From Malus domestica (Eukaryota; Streptophyta; Magnoliopsida; Rosales; Rosaceae): a stretch of DNA of 64,000 nucleotides. Where the stretch lies: the NCBI RefSeq assembly GCF_042453785.1, contig NC_091675.1:4104501-4168500 (forward strand), in the 5' to 3' direction. Within the stretch, counting starts at the first letter, position 1; the number at the start of each line of letters is the position of its first letter. The notes under the pieces were generated by a model. The model made no database searches. It had not been told where the DNA came from and saw nothing but the letters and a program-made list of their open reading frames with translations. A program made the position numbers and the translations under genes. Shown here piece by piece: positions 12,701 through 27,300 of the stretch.

Positions 12701-13232
12701 GATTAAAACAATTAAATTATGTTGGTAATAACTAATAACTAACATTCTGACATTGAATTGTCAATTTGCTTTCGCATGGCTCTTAAAGGCTCAACTAAAT
12801 GAACTCTAATGGACCTAGCTTGCTCGTGTAACAATTTCATACCGGAGGTGATACCGCCATAAGGAAGGAGCTAGAAGTGAAAAAAAGTATACACGGGAGG
12901 TTTGGACTGCTTCATCTTGATTTTAAAAATTGGTATGAAAACTCCCACAATCCATTTCTTACTAAAAAGACCTTTCAAATAAGAAAGAGCAGTAGCCTGC
13001 GAATCACTTTTATCTTTTGGGTGGAAAGGGCAAGTAGAACGGGCATGAAAACTAAACCTTCCTGACGAAACAATTAATAAAAATTAAATGATTGCGAATT
13101 TAATTAATTAAAACAAATATGATTTTCAAACGCTGACTAAGAAATTTCCACCATTTCAATTATAAAATTTCAACAATAAAATGTATGAACGCAAACATTT
13201 TTTGTCATAATAATCTAAGACAATAAATTATA
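9783..13232. other. AT-rich intergenic stretch with decayed repeats
   Basis: No recognisable gene. Contents include a TCGGTTCGGTTCG motif at the left edge (continuing the pre-insertion sequence before 7518), a poly-T run at 12100-12123, and many short AT-rich imperfect repeats. ORFs here are short and look random. Confidence 0.55.
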
Positions 13233-13375
13233 AAGAAAACTAACGAAAATTTTTTAAAAACTTTAATTTTAATGAAAAAGAATAAATAAAAGAGTAGTGA
13301 ATAATACCAAGAAAAAATAAAAATGTGATTTATCGTTAAAAATAAACAGTACCAAAAATATTTCGTTAAAACTTC
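13233..13375 (+). mobile_element. ~153-bp MITE, family M, diverged copy
   Basis: It starts AAGAAAACTAACGAAAA and ends TTTCGTTAAAACTTC, the family M termini, with a decayed core. A perfect 10-bp direct repeat ATAAATTATA flanks it (13223-13232 and 13376-13385). It lies about 440 bases upstream of the PP2A B55 start codon. Confidence 0.8.
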
Positions 13376-13813
13376 ATAAATTATATCATTTATTGAAAAT
13401 TAGAGTAGTTTAGACCGTGACTTAAAAAAATCCATCAATAATGTGGGGAGTCTGAATTATTTAGACATCCACGACAAATCAACTAAAAAGCTACGCCCTG
13501 CTGCGTCATTTTCCTCCCCTCTATTTTCAGCAAAAAAAAAAAAAAAAAAAAAAAAAGAAAAAAGAAAGAAAGAAAAAGAGATGAGAGAGAAAGAATCAGA
13601 GAGAGTGGAAATTCCATCGCTGTGAGGACAGTACGCGTAAGGCTTGGAATGGACGAAGAAGAAGGAAGAGACTGCATTGATTTTCCGATGAAGATTGCTC
13701 CGAATCCCTGAGATTCACGCAAATCCGATTTTCTCAGATCGATTTACTCTGCATTGATTTCTCTTCTCTTTTTCTCGGCTCATTTCCTTGTCCATTTTTT
13801 TGGAATAAAACAA

Positions 13814-16800
13814 ATGAACGGCAGCGGAGAGGGCCTCGCGGCTCCGGCGACGTCAGGGGCGGCCGTATCGCCGCTCGACTGGAAGTTTTCGCAGGTCTTC
13901 GGAGAAAGGACAGCCGGCGAAGAAGTTCAGGAAGGTAATAGTAATATTCTTCCTCTAATTTTCATTTCGTTTCGTATTGTTAGGGATTCACTATTGCTTT
14001 CGTTTCTCTCATTACATTTAATTCTAATTAATTTAATCTTAAATACATTTATCGGATGATTAGTTGCAGAAATTGTGTATTGAATGATGAGAATCATAAG
14101 ACGCCAATGAAATTTAATCGAAAAAGTTTGGTTTTTGGATGACCCAAGCACTTGAGCTGTATAGTTAAGGGCTCGTTTGGAAGTGCATTTTAAATTACTA
14201 AAAGCGTTTTTGTTGAAAATGTTTTTGGAACCAATGCTTAATAAAAATGCAAGTGAAAAAGCACTTCAAGTGCTTCCTACAAGCGCATAACTGGTGCTTC
14301 TTGCAGGAAGCACTCCAAGTGCTTTTGAAACACAAAAGCTTTTTCTCTAAAAGTGCATTCAGTCATTTTAAAAGCACTTCCAAATGAACCTTACGTTATT
14401 GGCTAATGGTTTGTGGCTATTAATTGATGAAGCTATACATTTGGAGGCTGTCTAATTGTTTTTAATCTTCGTTTAATTTTTAAATCACGACATTTAGTTG
14501 ATTAGTATAGGGATTCATTTTCGAACATATTGTTGCGATGGATACATGTAGGGAGATATGTTTTAAACTTAAGGACTTGGATTTTAGAAATAAGTGAACT
14601 GGAAATCGTATCACTTTCAATCAATGGACTCACTTGAATACCTGCTTTTGAAGCTTTGAAAACGATACTTAGTGGGTGTTTGAAGGTGTTGAGTAGTGTG
14701 CTTTGGTGCACCAACATACACAACTACTTAGCTTGTGTACATGCTGGATGTTTTGCAGTTGATATAATATCTGCTATTGAATTCAATAGAACTGGGGACC
14801 ACCTTGCCACTGGAGATCGTGGAGGCCGGGTGGTATTGTTTGAAAGAACGGATATAAAGGATGTAAGTTAATACATTTTTGTCATGATTGTGGGGCTGGG
14901 AGTATATTATCTTTATCCTTATTCTGTTGTTGTATTTTGTTACACTGGTGTGATTTATTTGTACTTTTATTGTATAAACTTAACTATGTAGCATGGTGGA
15001 CATCGGAGAGATCTGGAGAGGATGGATTATTCAATCAGTAGGCATCCTGAGTTCCGCTATAAAACCGAATTTCAAAGTCATGAACCTGAGGTATGACTTT
15101 CTTTGTGCTCAACTAGGACTGTAGATAGGCTTATAAAGATTTCCTCTGTGCCAGAATCTGGATTTGACTAACTTGCTCTTTCTTGTTTTTCAAAACTCAG
15201 TTTGATTATCTTAAGAGTTTGGAAATTGAGGAAAAAATCAACAAGATCAGATGGTGTCAAACAGCTAATGGTGCACTGTTTCTTCTCTCCACTAATGACA
15301 AAACCATCAAATACTGGAAGGTAGCACCAACATTTTTTGAACTCGTATGTGGTTAGATTATTATATGGAAGATGATTTCTCTCAATATCACATCTGCCAG
15401 AGTAATTTTTAGGCAACGTTAGTTGCATTACACTTTCCATTTATATATTGTTCGGAACAAAGATGGCGATTACTCCAGCCATTTCATTTTATACCTCATT
15501 CTTGGGATGAACACACACATACACACATGCAGAGTGTAGTGCATGACTTGTTATGGCTTCCAATAGGTGGTACAACGACTTAAGATGTAATTATTTTAAA
15601 TTTTTTTTCCTATGGAAGGAAACATTCTAATCCTGCTCTAATGCTGAGCAGGTCCAAGAGAAGAAGGTAAAGAAAGTATGTGAGATGAATGTGGATGCTT
15701 CTAAATATATGGAAAATGGTTCAGTTGCTAGTTCTATGTCATCAAGCTCAAAACCGTATCTTGCAAATGAAGCATGTAAAGAGAGCCCAGTCAGTTCTCC
15801 AAGCAATGACTCTTCATTTCCATCTCTGCACTTGCCAGTGGTAGTTGTACACAATCTGATTTGTTTATTTTCTGATAGCATATGGTTTTGCTGTTATGGT
15901 ATTTAGAAAATTTTCCAGAGTCAATTATGCTTAACTTTCTTGGTGAATGACATCCTATTATTTAGCTACACTTGAACTTTTGTGGCATCCAGGTGACCAG
16001 TCAAGAGACGAGCCTTGTGGCTAGATGTCGAAGAGTGTATACCCATGCCCATGACTATCATATTAATTCGATTTCAAATAACAGGTACATCTTTTATTCA
16101 ATGGAATACGCCTTCACCTTTTCATCTATTTTTAAATCATGTTGTGTATGTTCATTGTTTGCCTTGATGCTTGTGCTCCTATTTGAACGTACATTTTTAT
16201 TATTTGATTACGTGATCATGGATGAGCAAATTTTAGTTGCTGGACTTTCCCCACCCCCAAAAGAAAAAAAACAGTTTCTGTTGTAAACGTTGACACTGAA
16301 GAACAATATTTGTCACTAGAAGGAAAAAAAGATTTATTTTCAATGTCGAATCTTACTTTTATGTATTGTGTAATATATACTTTGGCATTGTTGCATGGAT
16401 ATTATCTACCATGGTCTCCATCTTCTGGTCACTAATGTAGCTATCTTTTGGTTTCGCAGCGATGGTGAAACTTTTATATCAGCTGATGACCTGCGAATTA
16501 ATCTTTGGAACCTAGAGATTAGCAATCAAAGTTTTAATATTGTTGACGTGAAGCCTGCAAACATGGAGGATCTAACTGGTGAAACCCACAACACTATGAT
16601 GACAATTTCTTACTTTCTAACTTTTGACTGTCGTTTGAAGAGAAATGGCTGTAGACATAACCTTGACCCAAGTATCTGGGCCTGTTACAAGGCTCCTGGT
16701 CTGCCATTCAGTCATATCCTGGTGAACGTTTCATTAAGTGGCATGCTATCATGTCTGTCATAGATTTCATCTGTTTCTATATTGGCTGAAATGTTCTGGC

Positions 16801-17414
16801 CATGTAGTAAACTTGAATTATGCCTTATTTATATGCTTTGTTGGTCAAACAGCTCCACATGTGTAATTATTTATCTTTACATACTTGAAATTTATGTGCA
16901 GAGGTGATAACATGCGCAGAATTTCACCCTACTCATTGTAACATGTTGGCGTACAGTAGCTCCAAAGGCTCAATTCGTCTTATCGATCTGCGGCAGTCAG
17001 CTTTATGTGACACTCATAGCAAATTGTGAGTTGTCTTTCATTCTTCCTCCCTTCCATTCTTGCACTCATCAAAGATGATTTAGTATTGTAATAAAAATAA
17101 CTGTATGAAAAATCTTTTGACACTTTTAGCCCTCTTTAATTTCTTGGTTTCCCTTGAATCCTAAGTATGAGTTATAATGGTGCAGGTTTGAAGAACAAGA
17201 AGCGCCCGGTTCAAGATCTTTTTTCACTGAAATAATAGCATCGATTTCAGATATTAAGTTTGCTAAGAATGGAAGACATATACTTAGTCGGGATTACATG
17301 ACTCTTAAGGTTCACATATTCAGACTCTTATAAAAAGATGGTTCATACTTTCAATATTTTGAAATTTCGTGTCATAGTCCTACAAACAGAGTTGCAAGTA
17401 ACAAATGCTAAAAA

Positions 17415-17477
<63 letters not shown>

Positions 17478-18704
17478 GTTTCTTGAGACTGGATTGCTAA
17501 AATATTCTATTTTTGTTACTGTGATGTTTAGAGTGAATACTTTATATCATGATATTCAATTTGTTCTTGTGGTGAGTTTGTGGATTGCGGCTACTTCTTG
17601 TCTTCAGATTTTTCGGATTCTTAACCCTGTCCCTTACAAATTCTGTTCTCACCTTTTTTTCCCGGTTTTCTCAGTTATGGGACATCAACATGGATTCTGG
17701 CCCAGTTGCAACTTTCCAGGTTCATGAATATCTAAGACCAAAGGTGATGTATTCCTTCAAAAAGTTTGTTTGATCACATATAATCTTAAAAGAAGACAAT
17801 ATTATTTAAGTAATACCATACAATGCAACTTATTTAGTTCTTTATCATTCTCAGCTTTGTGATTTATACGAAAATGATTCCATCTTCGATAAGTTTGAGT
17901 GCTGTCTAAGTGGAGATGGACACCGAGTGGCAACAGGTTCTTACAGGTTAGCTGTATACCATATACATCCTTTGTTGCTTTTATACTTGCACCCTGACCT
18001 AAGTTGTGTGGGGCTCAACATATGAAGAAACACATTTCTGTGATTCCAGCAATCTGTTTCGGGTGTTTGGTTGTTCTGAAGGGAGCACAGAAGCAACAAC
18101 ATTGGAGGCCAGCAAAAACCCCATGAGGTATTTTTCAAATTCTATATAATGCTCGTTAGGCATGCTCTTTTTAGGGAATAGTATCATTTAGTCCAAGAAA
18201 AACTCTTTTTTGTTTTTTTTTGGTTCTCTTGGTCAAATGTGCTTATTATTTTTCTCATGAACTTCCAGGAGACAAGTTCAAACGCCAGCAAGGCCTTCTA
18301 GATCTTTGGGCAGCCTTCCTCGTGTTCTCAGGCGAGGTATGTTCTTGCTTGCATATGAATTTTGTATACATAGTCCATTTTCTGAAAATTGAGTGGTCTT
18401 GGTAAAATTTAACATAATTGATTTCCATTCAAAGTCTCGAATGAACTTAAACTTTTTTTTGTAAAAGAGAATAAAATTCAGATTTGAATCGATTAGGTAT
18501 GGTACTTGATGGTAGTCTATCTGCTAACCAGTGTCTGTACATATTTTCTTCCATTGTAATATAAAAGGTGTGGATAACTCTGGAGCTGACGCAAACGGAA
18601 ATTCTTTTGATTTCACAACAAAGTTGCTACATCTTGCATGGCACCCTTCTGAGAATTCAATCGCCTGTGCTGCTTCAAACAGCCTTTACATGTACTATGC
18701 ATAA
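13814..18704 (+). CDS. PP2A-B55: PP2A 55-kDa regulatory subunit B (B55), WD40 protein
   Basis: Fourteen exons: 13814-13934, 14759-14862, 14992-15090, 15201-15320, 15652-15840, 15993-16084, 16460-16578, 16902-17025, 17186-17309, 17675-17743, 17855-17946, 18050-18127, 18269-18336, 18568-18704. The product is 511 aa, the usual size for plant B55. Family landmarks read straight off the exons: [98 protein letters not shown] and a C-terminus ending SLYMYYA. B55 is a seven-bladed WD40 propeller that selects substrates for the PP2A A/C core. The exon at 15652-15840 encodes a serine-rich plant-type insert. The first start codon in the long GC-rich exon is taken. Intron 1 carries a MITE and intron 9 a long CT microsatellite. 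All junctions are GT-AG and in frame. Confidence 0.95.
14168..14393. mobile_element. Small inverted-repeat MITE in intron 1 of the B55 gene
   Basis: It begins GGGCTCGTTTGGAAGTGC and ends as the inverse of GGTTCATTTGGAAGTGC. The interior (AAGTGCTTCCTACAAGCG / GCTTCTTGCAGGAAGCACTC) is also foldback, so the whole ~225 bases can form one hairpin. Target duplication is unclear (possibly TTA). GT-TTGG ends are common in plant hAT or PIF MITEs; the superfamily is undecided. Confidence 0.7.
17418..17469. repeat. (CT)26 microsatellite in B55 intron 9
   Basis: About 26 CT units lie between exons 9 and 10 of the PP2A B55 gene, a likely polymorphic marker. Confidence 0.95.
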
Positions 18705-20546
18705 AAATAGTATGGAAAGTTGTATGTCTTGGCAGGCAAAGCTTTTCTGATTTCTATTGACAAAAGGCTGCCTTGCCTTGTTCTCCGGCTAGTGATGTTT
18801 AAGCTGCACCCTACCTAACTGCAAAATCAGGAAGCATTTTGGCTGATGTCAACATTTTCAAGAAGAAAGTAGTATCTGCCCCACCCATACAGGCGAAACA
18901 TTGCTGTTTAAGGTAACTCGAAAGGAGAATGCTGTTGTCCTCATAGTGTCTTGTTAGTTGAAGAGATGTGATATTAGCTGATCGGCCTACCGAAAGAATA
19001 CCTGGTCAATATCTGCTTTGCTGCCACAGTAGAAACCAATTGGGTCCTAGATCCTGAAGCGGGGAGAAGCTGTAATGGTGCCATCAACGCTGATTGATAC
19101 CAGGGCCTTCAACCTTGTATTATTTGAACTAAAGTTAAAAGGGTTTGTGAAATTTTATCACTGTTTTTACTCTAACCATTCTTTCCCCCTCTTTCAGAGT
19201 CTGCTGATTTTCTTTCCTTAGCAAGTATTGGTTCCTTTGGACAGTGAAGGCTCCATGTTAGACTTAATTCCTCGGTCTTAATTCGTCTGGTTTTTGGGTG
19301 TTTGTTGTTTAGGTAAATGTTTTTGGTGTAGGTAAACTGATCATCTCTATATTATTCGATTGTCGGTCGTGATATCGAATCATATGGACTACTTTTGTTG
19401 AATTAGGTGCTTTTGTTTAGTTTGTGCTGACATTAGTGTTGCCCTTGGGGGCTAGGAACTGTAACAAGCTTTTACCTTGTTCTTAAACCGCTATTTTATC
19501 AAGTATAACTGTATATGGTAAAATTTTCTCTTTGTTTATATTTGACCGCGGTGAGTTCGTTCCCCTTTTTTGGTTTACCATGGTAAATTCCTTGGATTTG
19601 GCTCGGGCCTTTATTCTATGAAACAAGTGTCTCACATTTGCAGCATTAGTTGAGTAGCATGATCTTTTATTTGAGACATTTGTTTTGTGCAACGATGCTT
19701 GAAAGTGTTTCTCCCACATCGTGAAGATGAAGCTCTTATTACGAGATAGACGTTAGGCATGGAGAAATGTTTTAGCGTGTCGGGAACATAATTCTGTACA
19801 CTGACTTGCTGAATGTAATAATACAATTGGAACAATTTCTAGTTCAGTCGGTTTCATGTATGGTTTAACTAGTTACTATTATTTGACTAACTTAAACATT
19901 AAAACTATGAAAATTAGTAATGCCCCCTCAATTTAGAAATTAGCATCTTCTTTTAATTTTCCCCATCGACTTTTAATTGTGTTTTCAAACCCCTTTGAAT
20001 GTGCAATTTGCCATCAACCATCAAATTTATTACATTTGTTTGTTTGTTTTTTTTTTTTCCTTCTATTGAACTGATGAAAACAACTCTCAATCTGACGGAA
20101 TAATTTTTGGAATTGACACTAGGGGTGAATTGAAAATTCAGAAAACAACACGGAATAAGGTATTAAGTCTGAGTTATTGCTAAATTTTTCTGATTTATTT
20201 TAATAAATCTCCAGCCACTTGTTATTACGGTATAATAATATTCTTCTTCATTTGTAAGCGAGAGTTCTTAATTTCGAAACGACGATGTCGCAACTAATTT
20301 ATCCTTAGTGTAAATGTATTGTTAAAAACCAAAAAAGCCCTCTAAATCTAGTAACCGCACAACATTTAGAAAAAACCAAATTGTACAAGTCCAAAAATGG
20401 GTAAATCCCAATTTGCAACCTAATCCTACGAAAATTAGAAATTGTGATTTACGCCTGATGCAAAAACTAACACGGAGAAAACAGCTTCAGGCTAAAATTT
20501 CAGCTTTCCTCCTCCTCCTCTTCTCTCTCTCCGAAGCTCCACGGTC
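18705..20546. other. B55 3'UTR and intergenic spacer up to the NDUFS7 gene
   Basis: The proximal several hundred bases are presumably 3'UTR, since T-rich and GT-rich sequence continues to about 19830. The remainder is AT-rich and shows no gene. The last ~60 bases, rich in CTCCTCCTC/TCTCTCTC, are the likely 5'UTR of the next gene. Confidence 0.5.
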
Positions 20547-21812
<1,266 letters not shown>

Positions 21813-22449
21813 GGACTTTCATCTTGTGTTTGGGGGCCTGCTTTCGCTATATCTTATCCAATAATAAGTCTTTCTGGGGTGGTTTGCCCTGGCTAAGCAC
21901 CATGAAAAGGGAGAGATTTTGCATTTACAAGTTATAACTTTTAGATCCCAGGGTGTCCTATGTTGTGCTTTCTGCATATTTCCGTCGTTTTGGAGCTATA
22001 ACAGTTGCCAAGGATTCTGTAAAACATTTTTCTGTTTCAAACTGGGTGCTTGAACTAATCTCCCATGTTTATCTACTTGTTTGATTGATTGTTGGAAGCT
22101 GCTCATAGTTTTGTTTAACCCGGGATTAAGTAATGTATCCATATTTTTCTGTAAACCCTTGAGTTCATGATTTCAGATTCGAGTAGTCATATTATTGTTG
22201 GAAATGTTGTTGCCTGAGACTTGGTCCGAGGGTTCTACGACTCGACTCTGAGCTTAGGTGTTGAAGACCCAACCTGGTGAACTAGGCGCCCGAGGACTTC
22301 GATGTGCAGGACATGAACCCCATCTCCCATACCCCTAACGCCGGGGACGAGGATCGGGACCTTCGGAAGCTTGGGGCTCAAATCTGGGACCTTCCAACAC
22401 ATGAGATTTGAACTCGAACTCCTAACTTCTTAATCTTATCCTAATCTCA

Positions 22450-22624
22450 GTCAACACTACGGTCTGGTAGCATTCCTTTTTACTTAGAAGTGAAAGGTCT
22501 TAGGTTCAAATCTCGTGGATGGCGAATGACGAATTTGATACCAAATTAGGCTGCTCATTGTGTGGTTTTGCCGAACTCTCTCCCCTCAGTGTAAAACTAT
22601 TGATGTACTAAAAAAAAATAAAAA
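22450..22624 (+). mobile_element. tRNA-derived SINE, copy 1
   Basis: A CTGGTAGCATTCC stretch (A-box-like) is followed by TTAGGTTCAAATCTCGTGG (B box GGTTCAAATC), a TACCAAATTAGGCTGC body, and an A-rich 3' tail. The same sequence occurs at 39677-39849. ACATGAGATT occurs just after the tail (22625-22634) and also at 22399-22408, so it may be the target duplication. In that case the inserted unit would begin at 22409. The exact 5' end is uncertain. Confidence 0.65.
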
Positions 22625-22966
22625 ACATGAGATTATGGATTATCACTTCTCCGAATGTTGCATTATAAAACTCTGTTTGCAGGCAATAACTTTCGCATCT
22701 TAAAAGTTTTCGGTCAAGACCGTCTCTAGTATGTGGTAATAGAGTGGCCAAAACTGGTGAAGCAACCCCAACACACAATTTCAAAAAATGTTTGCGTTGA
22801 ATGCATTTAAATTGTTTCTTCTTCACTTATGCGGCGATCACACCAATTAAACGTAAATTTTATATGATGTTCCCACCATACAAAAATAGCCATAGTTGTA
22901 AGTAACGGTCCATAATTCGTTACGTACCGTATACAAATATGAGTTATTCTCTTGTAATTTTTTTTT

Positions 22967-23940
22967 GGGTAAATCACCAAAATGGTCCAAGAGATTTGCA
23001 TAACTCATCATTTTGATCCTTCAAATTCCAAATCGATAAAAATAGTTCCTGAGATTGTCTACCATTCATTTTGGTCATTTCGTTAAAAACTCCATTAAGT
23101 GTCCCGGAGCTCTTGGCCAGAAGTTTGAGCAATTTTCAAAGCTTCGTAACTCAATCGTTTCTTAACCAAATTCAACCCATAATATATCAAAATGAAGATA
23201 GGAAAGTGTAGAATAAGATTATAACATTTCGAAGCCCAATGGTTGCCGGAGATTGCCGGAAAATAGTCTCAAAGCTGATTGGTCCGAGTGAAAACTTGAA
23301 AACTCGCCGAAATCAAGTGATTCATAACTTCTTCAATACTCAACGAAATCAAGTGATTCAAAAACGAAAAGCACACTTCTCGACGAGACAAAGAGAATGG
23401 TACCTTTTTTTACGGCTAACTCGCCATGGTTTGGCCGGAAAATGGTTCGAAAGTGGCTATCTTGGTCTCGAGTTAGCCGTCGAAAAAGGTACCATTCTCT
23501 TTGTCTCATCAAGAAATATGATTTTCATTTTTAAATCACTTGATTTCGTTGAGTATTGAAGAAGTTATGAACATTTAAAGTTTACCTAGTCTCCGACGAG
23601 TTTTCAATTTTTGACTCAGACCAGTCAACTTTGAGGCTATTTTCCAGCTATCTCCGGCAACCGTTGGGCTTTGAAATATGTGTAATCTTATTCTACACTT
23701 TCCTATCTTCATTTTGATATATTACGGGTCGAATTTGGTTAAAAAATGATTGAGTTACGAAGCTTTGAAAATTACCCAAACTTTCGGCCAAGAGTTCCGG
23801 AATACTTAATGGAGTTTTTAACGGAATGACCAAAATGATGGATGGTTGACAATCTTAGGAACTACGTTTATCGATTTGAAATCTCAGTGACCAAAGTTAT
23901 GAGTTATGCAAATCTTAGGGATCATTTTAGTAATTTACCC
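22967..23940. mobile_element. Long foldback element, family F copy 2
   Basis: Ends are inverted copies: left GGGTAAATCACCAAAATGG, right (inverted) GGGTAAATTACTAAAATGA. The inverted match runs almost to the middle. The central sequences GGTACC...ACGGCTAACTC and GAGTTAGCCGTCGAAAAAGG pair with each other, so the whole 974 bases form one hairpin with arms of about 450. It is flanked by T runs of at least 9 on both sides, consistent with but not proof of a 9-bp target duplication. No coding capacity. Confidence 0.75.
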
Positions 23941-24279
23941 TTTTTTTTTTTACATTTCACTTGTAGTTACCTCATAAAAAATAAAAATAAAACTAATTGA
24001 ACAAAAAATAAGTTGGTGCACACTTCTATTTTTATTTTATACACACAGTTCTTAAATTTTGGATTTTAAATCGATATAAACGAAAAAGAATTAAATCACA
24101 ACAATTAACAAAATGCGCGAAAGAAGTTAAAAAATGTCTGTTGACAGCATCACCAAAAAAAAAAATTAGAAGTCTCACAATCCTTTTCTTTTTACGGTTT
24201 TACTCAAGACGCGCTTTCCGTCTGGAAAAGTTTATAGACCTTTATTCCCATACGCAAACGCTAAAAAAGTCTCCGTCTG

Positions 24280-24353
24280 TATAAATATCCCACTGGTGTT
24301 TTTCCACCTCACTCTCCTCTCTCTCTCTCCCATCTCTCTATCTTCTAGGGTTT
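24280..24353 (+). promoter_or_regulatory. TATA box and telo-box-like motif upstream of the KH-domain gene
   Basis: TATAAATA at 24280-24287 lies about 90 bases upstream of the start codon. A CT-rich leader follows, and a CTAGGGTTT (inverse AAACCCTAG) lies at about 24345-24353. Telo-box-like motifs near the transcript start are common in plant genes for RNA metabolism and translation. Confidence 0.5.
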
Positions 24354-24373
24354 CTTCCTCTACAGCTACGACA

Positions 24374-27300
24374 ATGGCCGACGAAGCCCAATACTCATCC
24401 GGTCCCGATTCAGGGAACAAGCGGAAGTACGAGGAGCAAACGCCGCCGTCCACCCGCAGAGTCACCGGCTTCTCGGCCCCCATCAAGTCATCGTCCCCCG
24501 ACTCCGCGCCGACGTCGTACAGCAGCGTTCCTCCGCCCATGGAAGATTTCCAGCTGGCCAAGCAGAAGGCGCAGGAGATCGCAGCTCGGTTGTTGAACGG
24601 CGGGGATGCTAAGCGCTCTAGGGTTGACAATGGTGGCTCCGATTCTATTGACAAGGGCTTTAGCTCTGGTCCGCCAGGTTCCCCTTCCCTCTTTAGAATT
24701 TTGCATTTTCCTTTAATTTTTGTACTTTAAATTTGTATCCTTGTTTGTGTTATTGTTCGGGTTTCAGCAAGTTTTTTAATATGCTTGACATCCAAGAATT
24801 CAATTGGGTTTAGTTGTTCTAGGGCGATTCACGTTGCTATATGTGTTTGATTATACATGTTTATGATGTGAATGTGAATCCGAATGCAGCAATTGTAATT
24901 GTGATTTTGTGAAAACGATACAGATTTGAAGCCTCACTTCTCAAACCCAGCTCCTTCTTCAATCCCGGTATCTTACGGTGGTTTCCAGGGATCGAGCAAA
25001 AAGATTGAGGTTCCCAATGGCAGGGTTGGTGTCATTATTGGTAAAGGTGGGGAGACTATCAAGTATCTACAGACTCAGTCGGGAGCCAAGATTCAAGTTA
25101 CCCGAGATTCTGATGCGGACCTCAATTTTCCAACTAGGATGGTGGAGCTCATGGGTACTCCGGAGCAGATCGCAAAGGCTGAGCATTTGATCAATGAAGT
25201 TCTTGCTGAGGTTCGGCTTGTGCATTTAATTTTTAGATTAGTTTTATCAATTACCTGCTTGTGATATATCAAAAGTTTACACATTTAAGTTCTAAATCCT
25301 CCACATTGTGATCCTTTGTTTCCATATTTAGATAGTTGAGTTTTATCAAATTTGTACGTATGAACTTGGAAATATGGCTTACATATATAAGCTTTTATGT
25401 TTGTGCCAGGCTGAATCAGGAGGTCCGGCCATAGCTTCTAGAAGGTTAACAGTACAAGCTGGCGGTGAACAATATGTTACAAAAATTCCTAACAACAAGG
25501 TACTGGCTATATAATTTTTCCACATTTGTCAAAATGTTCTGGTTATTTGGTTATTGAGGATTCGTGACTGTAATCTCAGGTTGGGCTTGTAATTGGTAAA
25601 GGAGGTGAAACAATAAAAAGTATGCAAGCTAGGACTGGAGCTCGTATCCAGGTTTGTTTTCAATCTTGGGCAGAATGCTGGTCTTTTCTACGGTTTTTGT
25701 CTCTTGTCTTCTTTTGGAACTTGATGTATTCTTCTATCATTTTTCTTCACAGTATGTTGTACCCACAACTTTTCTAGTATATTGTTTTCAGTAATGTGTT
25801 TGGGTGGAATCAAATATAGGAAATGGTTTTGTGAGCTGACATTATATTTGTTTTAGGTTATTCCCTTGCATCTGCCACCTGGTGACACATCAACAGAAAG
25901 GACGCTACAGATTGATGGGACTACTGAACAAATTGAAGCTGCAAAACAGTTGGTAGCTGAAGTTATTAGTGAGGTATGTTTAATTTGTGTTTGCCTAAAA
26001 ATTTGGCTTGTACGCCTCTCTGATGTATTTGTAGTCAGAGATTGTTAACTTCAGAGGGAGTAAGCTACAGTAGATGTGATTCTCTACGATTTATAGTTTT
26101 GCATGGCTATTTGAACTTCCATTTTCTGTCAATGCATTTAATTGCCACACCTCTATGTGCTCCTATCAGATTTTGGTGTTTTTGTTGATATGTTGAGGCT
26201 CCCTGTTGCAGGGCTGTTACTTATTTTGAATATTCCTAGTGTTCATATTTCGTACTCAAATTAGGTCAATCGACCTGGTTACTAGGCTTACGTTTTTTGT
26301 ATTGTACTCTGGTATTAATTTTCTGTCTTGCAGGGCTTTGTGTTAGTTTTATTTTTAGTGCTCAATTAATCTGTATCATTTTCTGATTAGCCTTTGGAGG
26401 CTTTTATCTCTTGATATTGTTAAAACATTAATCTGTATCATTTTCCTTGACGATGAGCTACTCTTTTTTATTTTCATTTTGCATTTTATGTTGTGCATAA
26501 TACTACATCTCTGTATCTATATTGGGTTTCTCTTCCTTTTTCATTGTCTTTATTTTATGGATTTGAGTTTTATGCTGGTTATTTGCATTTACACCATACA
26601 ATTGTTCTAGATATGTATTTTGTAGTCTATCTGGATGTGCAATTTTTCCAGTGTCATGTAAGTTGTGGATACTGGATACTAATTCCAGTCGAACTATTGC
26701 TGACTTTATGTTGTTGGCTAATGGTGGGCCATAATATCCCTAATGTTGTACTGGTTACTGCATTTGGTATTTTGAACATGTCTATGACCCAATTAATATG
26801 ATTTTATGAGGATTGGATCAGTTTGTATGTTCTGCAATTGCCTTTTTCTGCTTTAGATCTTGTTAATCCAGAAATTTTGTTTTGTGCTGATCTTTTTGCC
26901 ATGCACAGTGTAGCTGGCTGAGATTGAGTCTAACATGTCAAGTGAACACTGGAGGGAGCCTGTTTATGCAGTTATTTATTATTTGGGTTTTAGCATTTGC
27001 TGGGATCTAGTTTCAACTTAAGAAACTGGTTGGCACAATTTCACCTCTCAAAATCCATTTGGATGTCATATAGATTTAGTTTTAAAAACTGTATATATAG
27101 TACCTGCTGGGTCATCTGAATTGTTATCTTCAATGGATAGTTATCTGCAATAAGTTTCTTCTTCCCATATGATTGATGCAGATAGTGGCTAATCTGATCT
27201 GACCTTAAGATTGAACAGATATTTGGAGGAGTGATTATTACAACACGTTGGGCTGTCCTTGCCATACGTGCTTATTGGGAATTTAGTCTATGGGAGTTCA

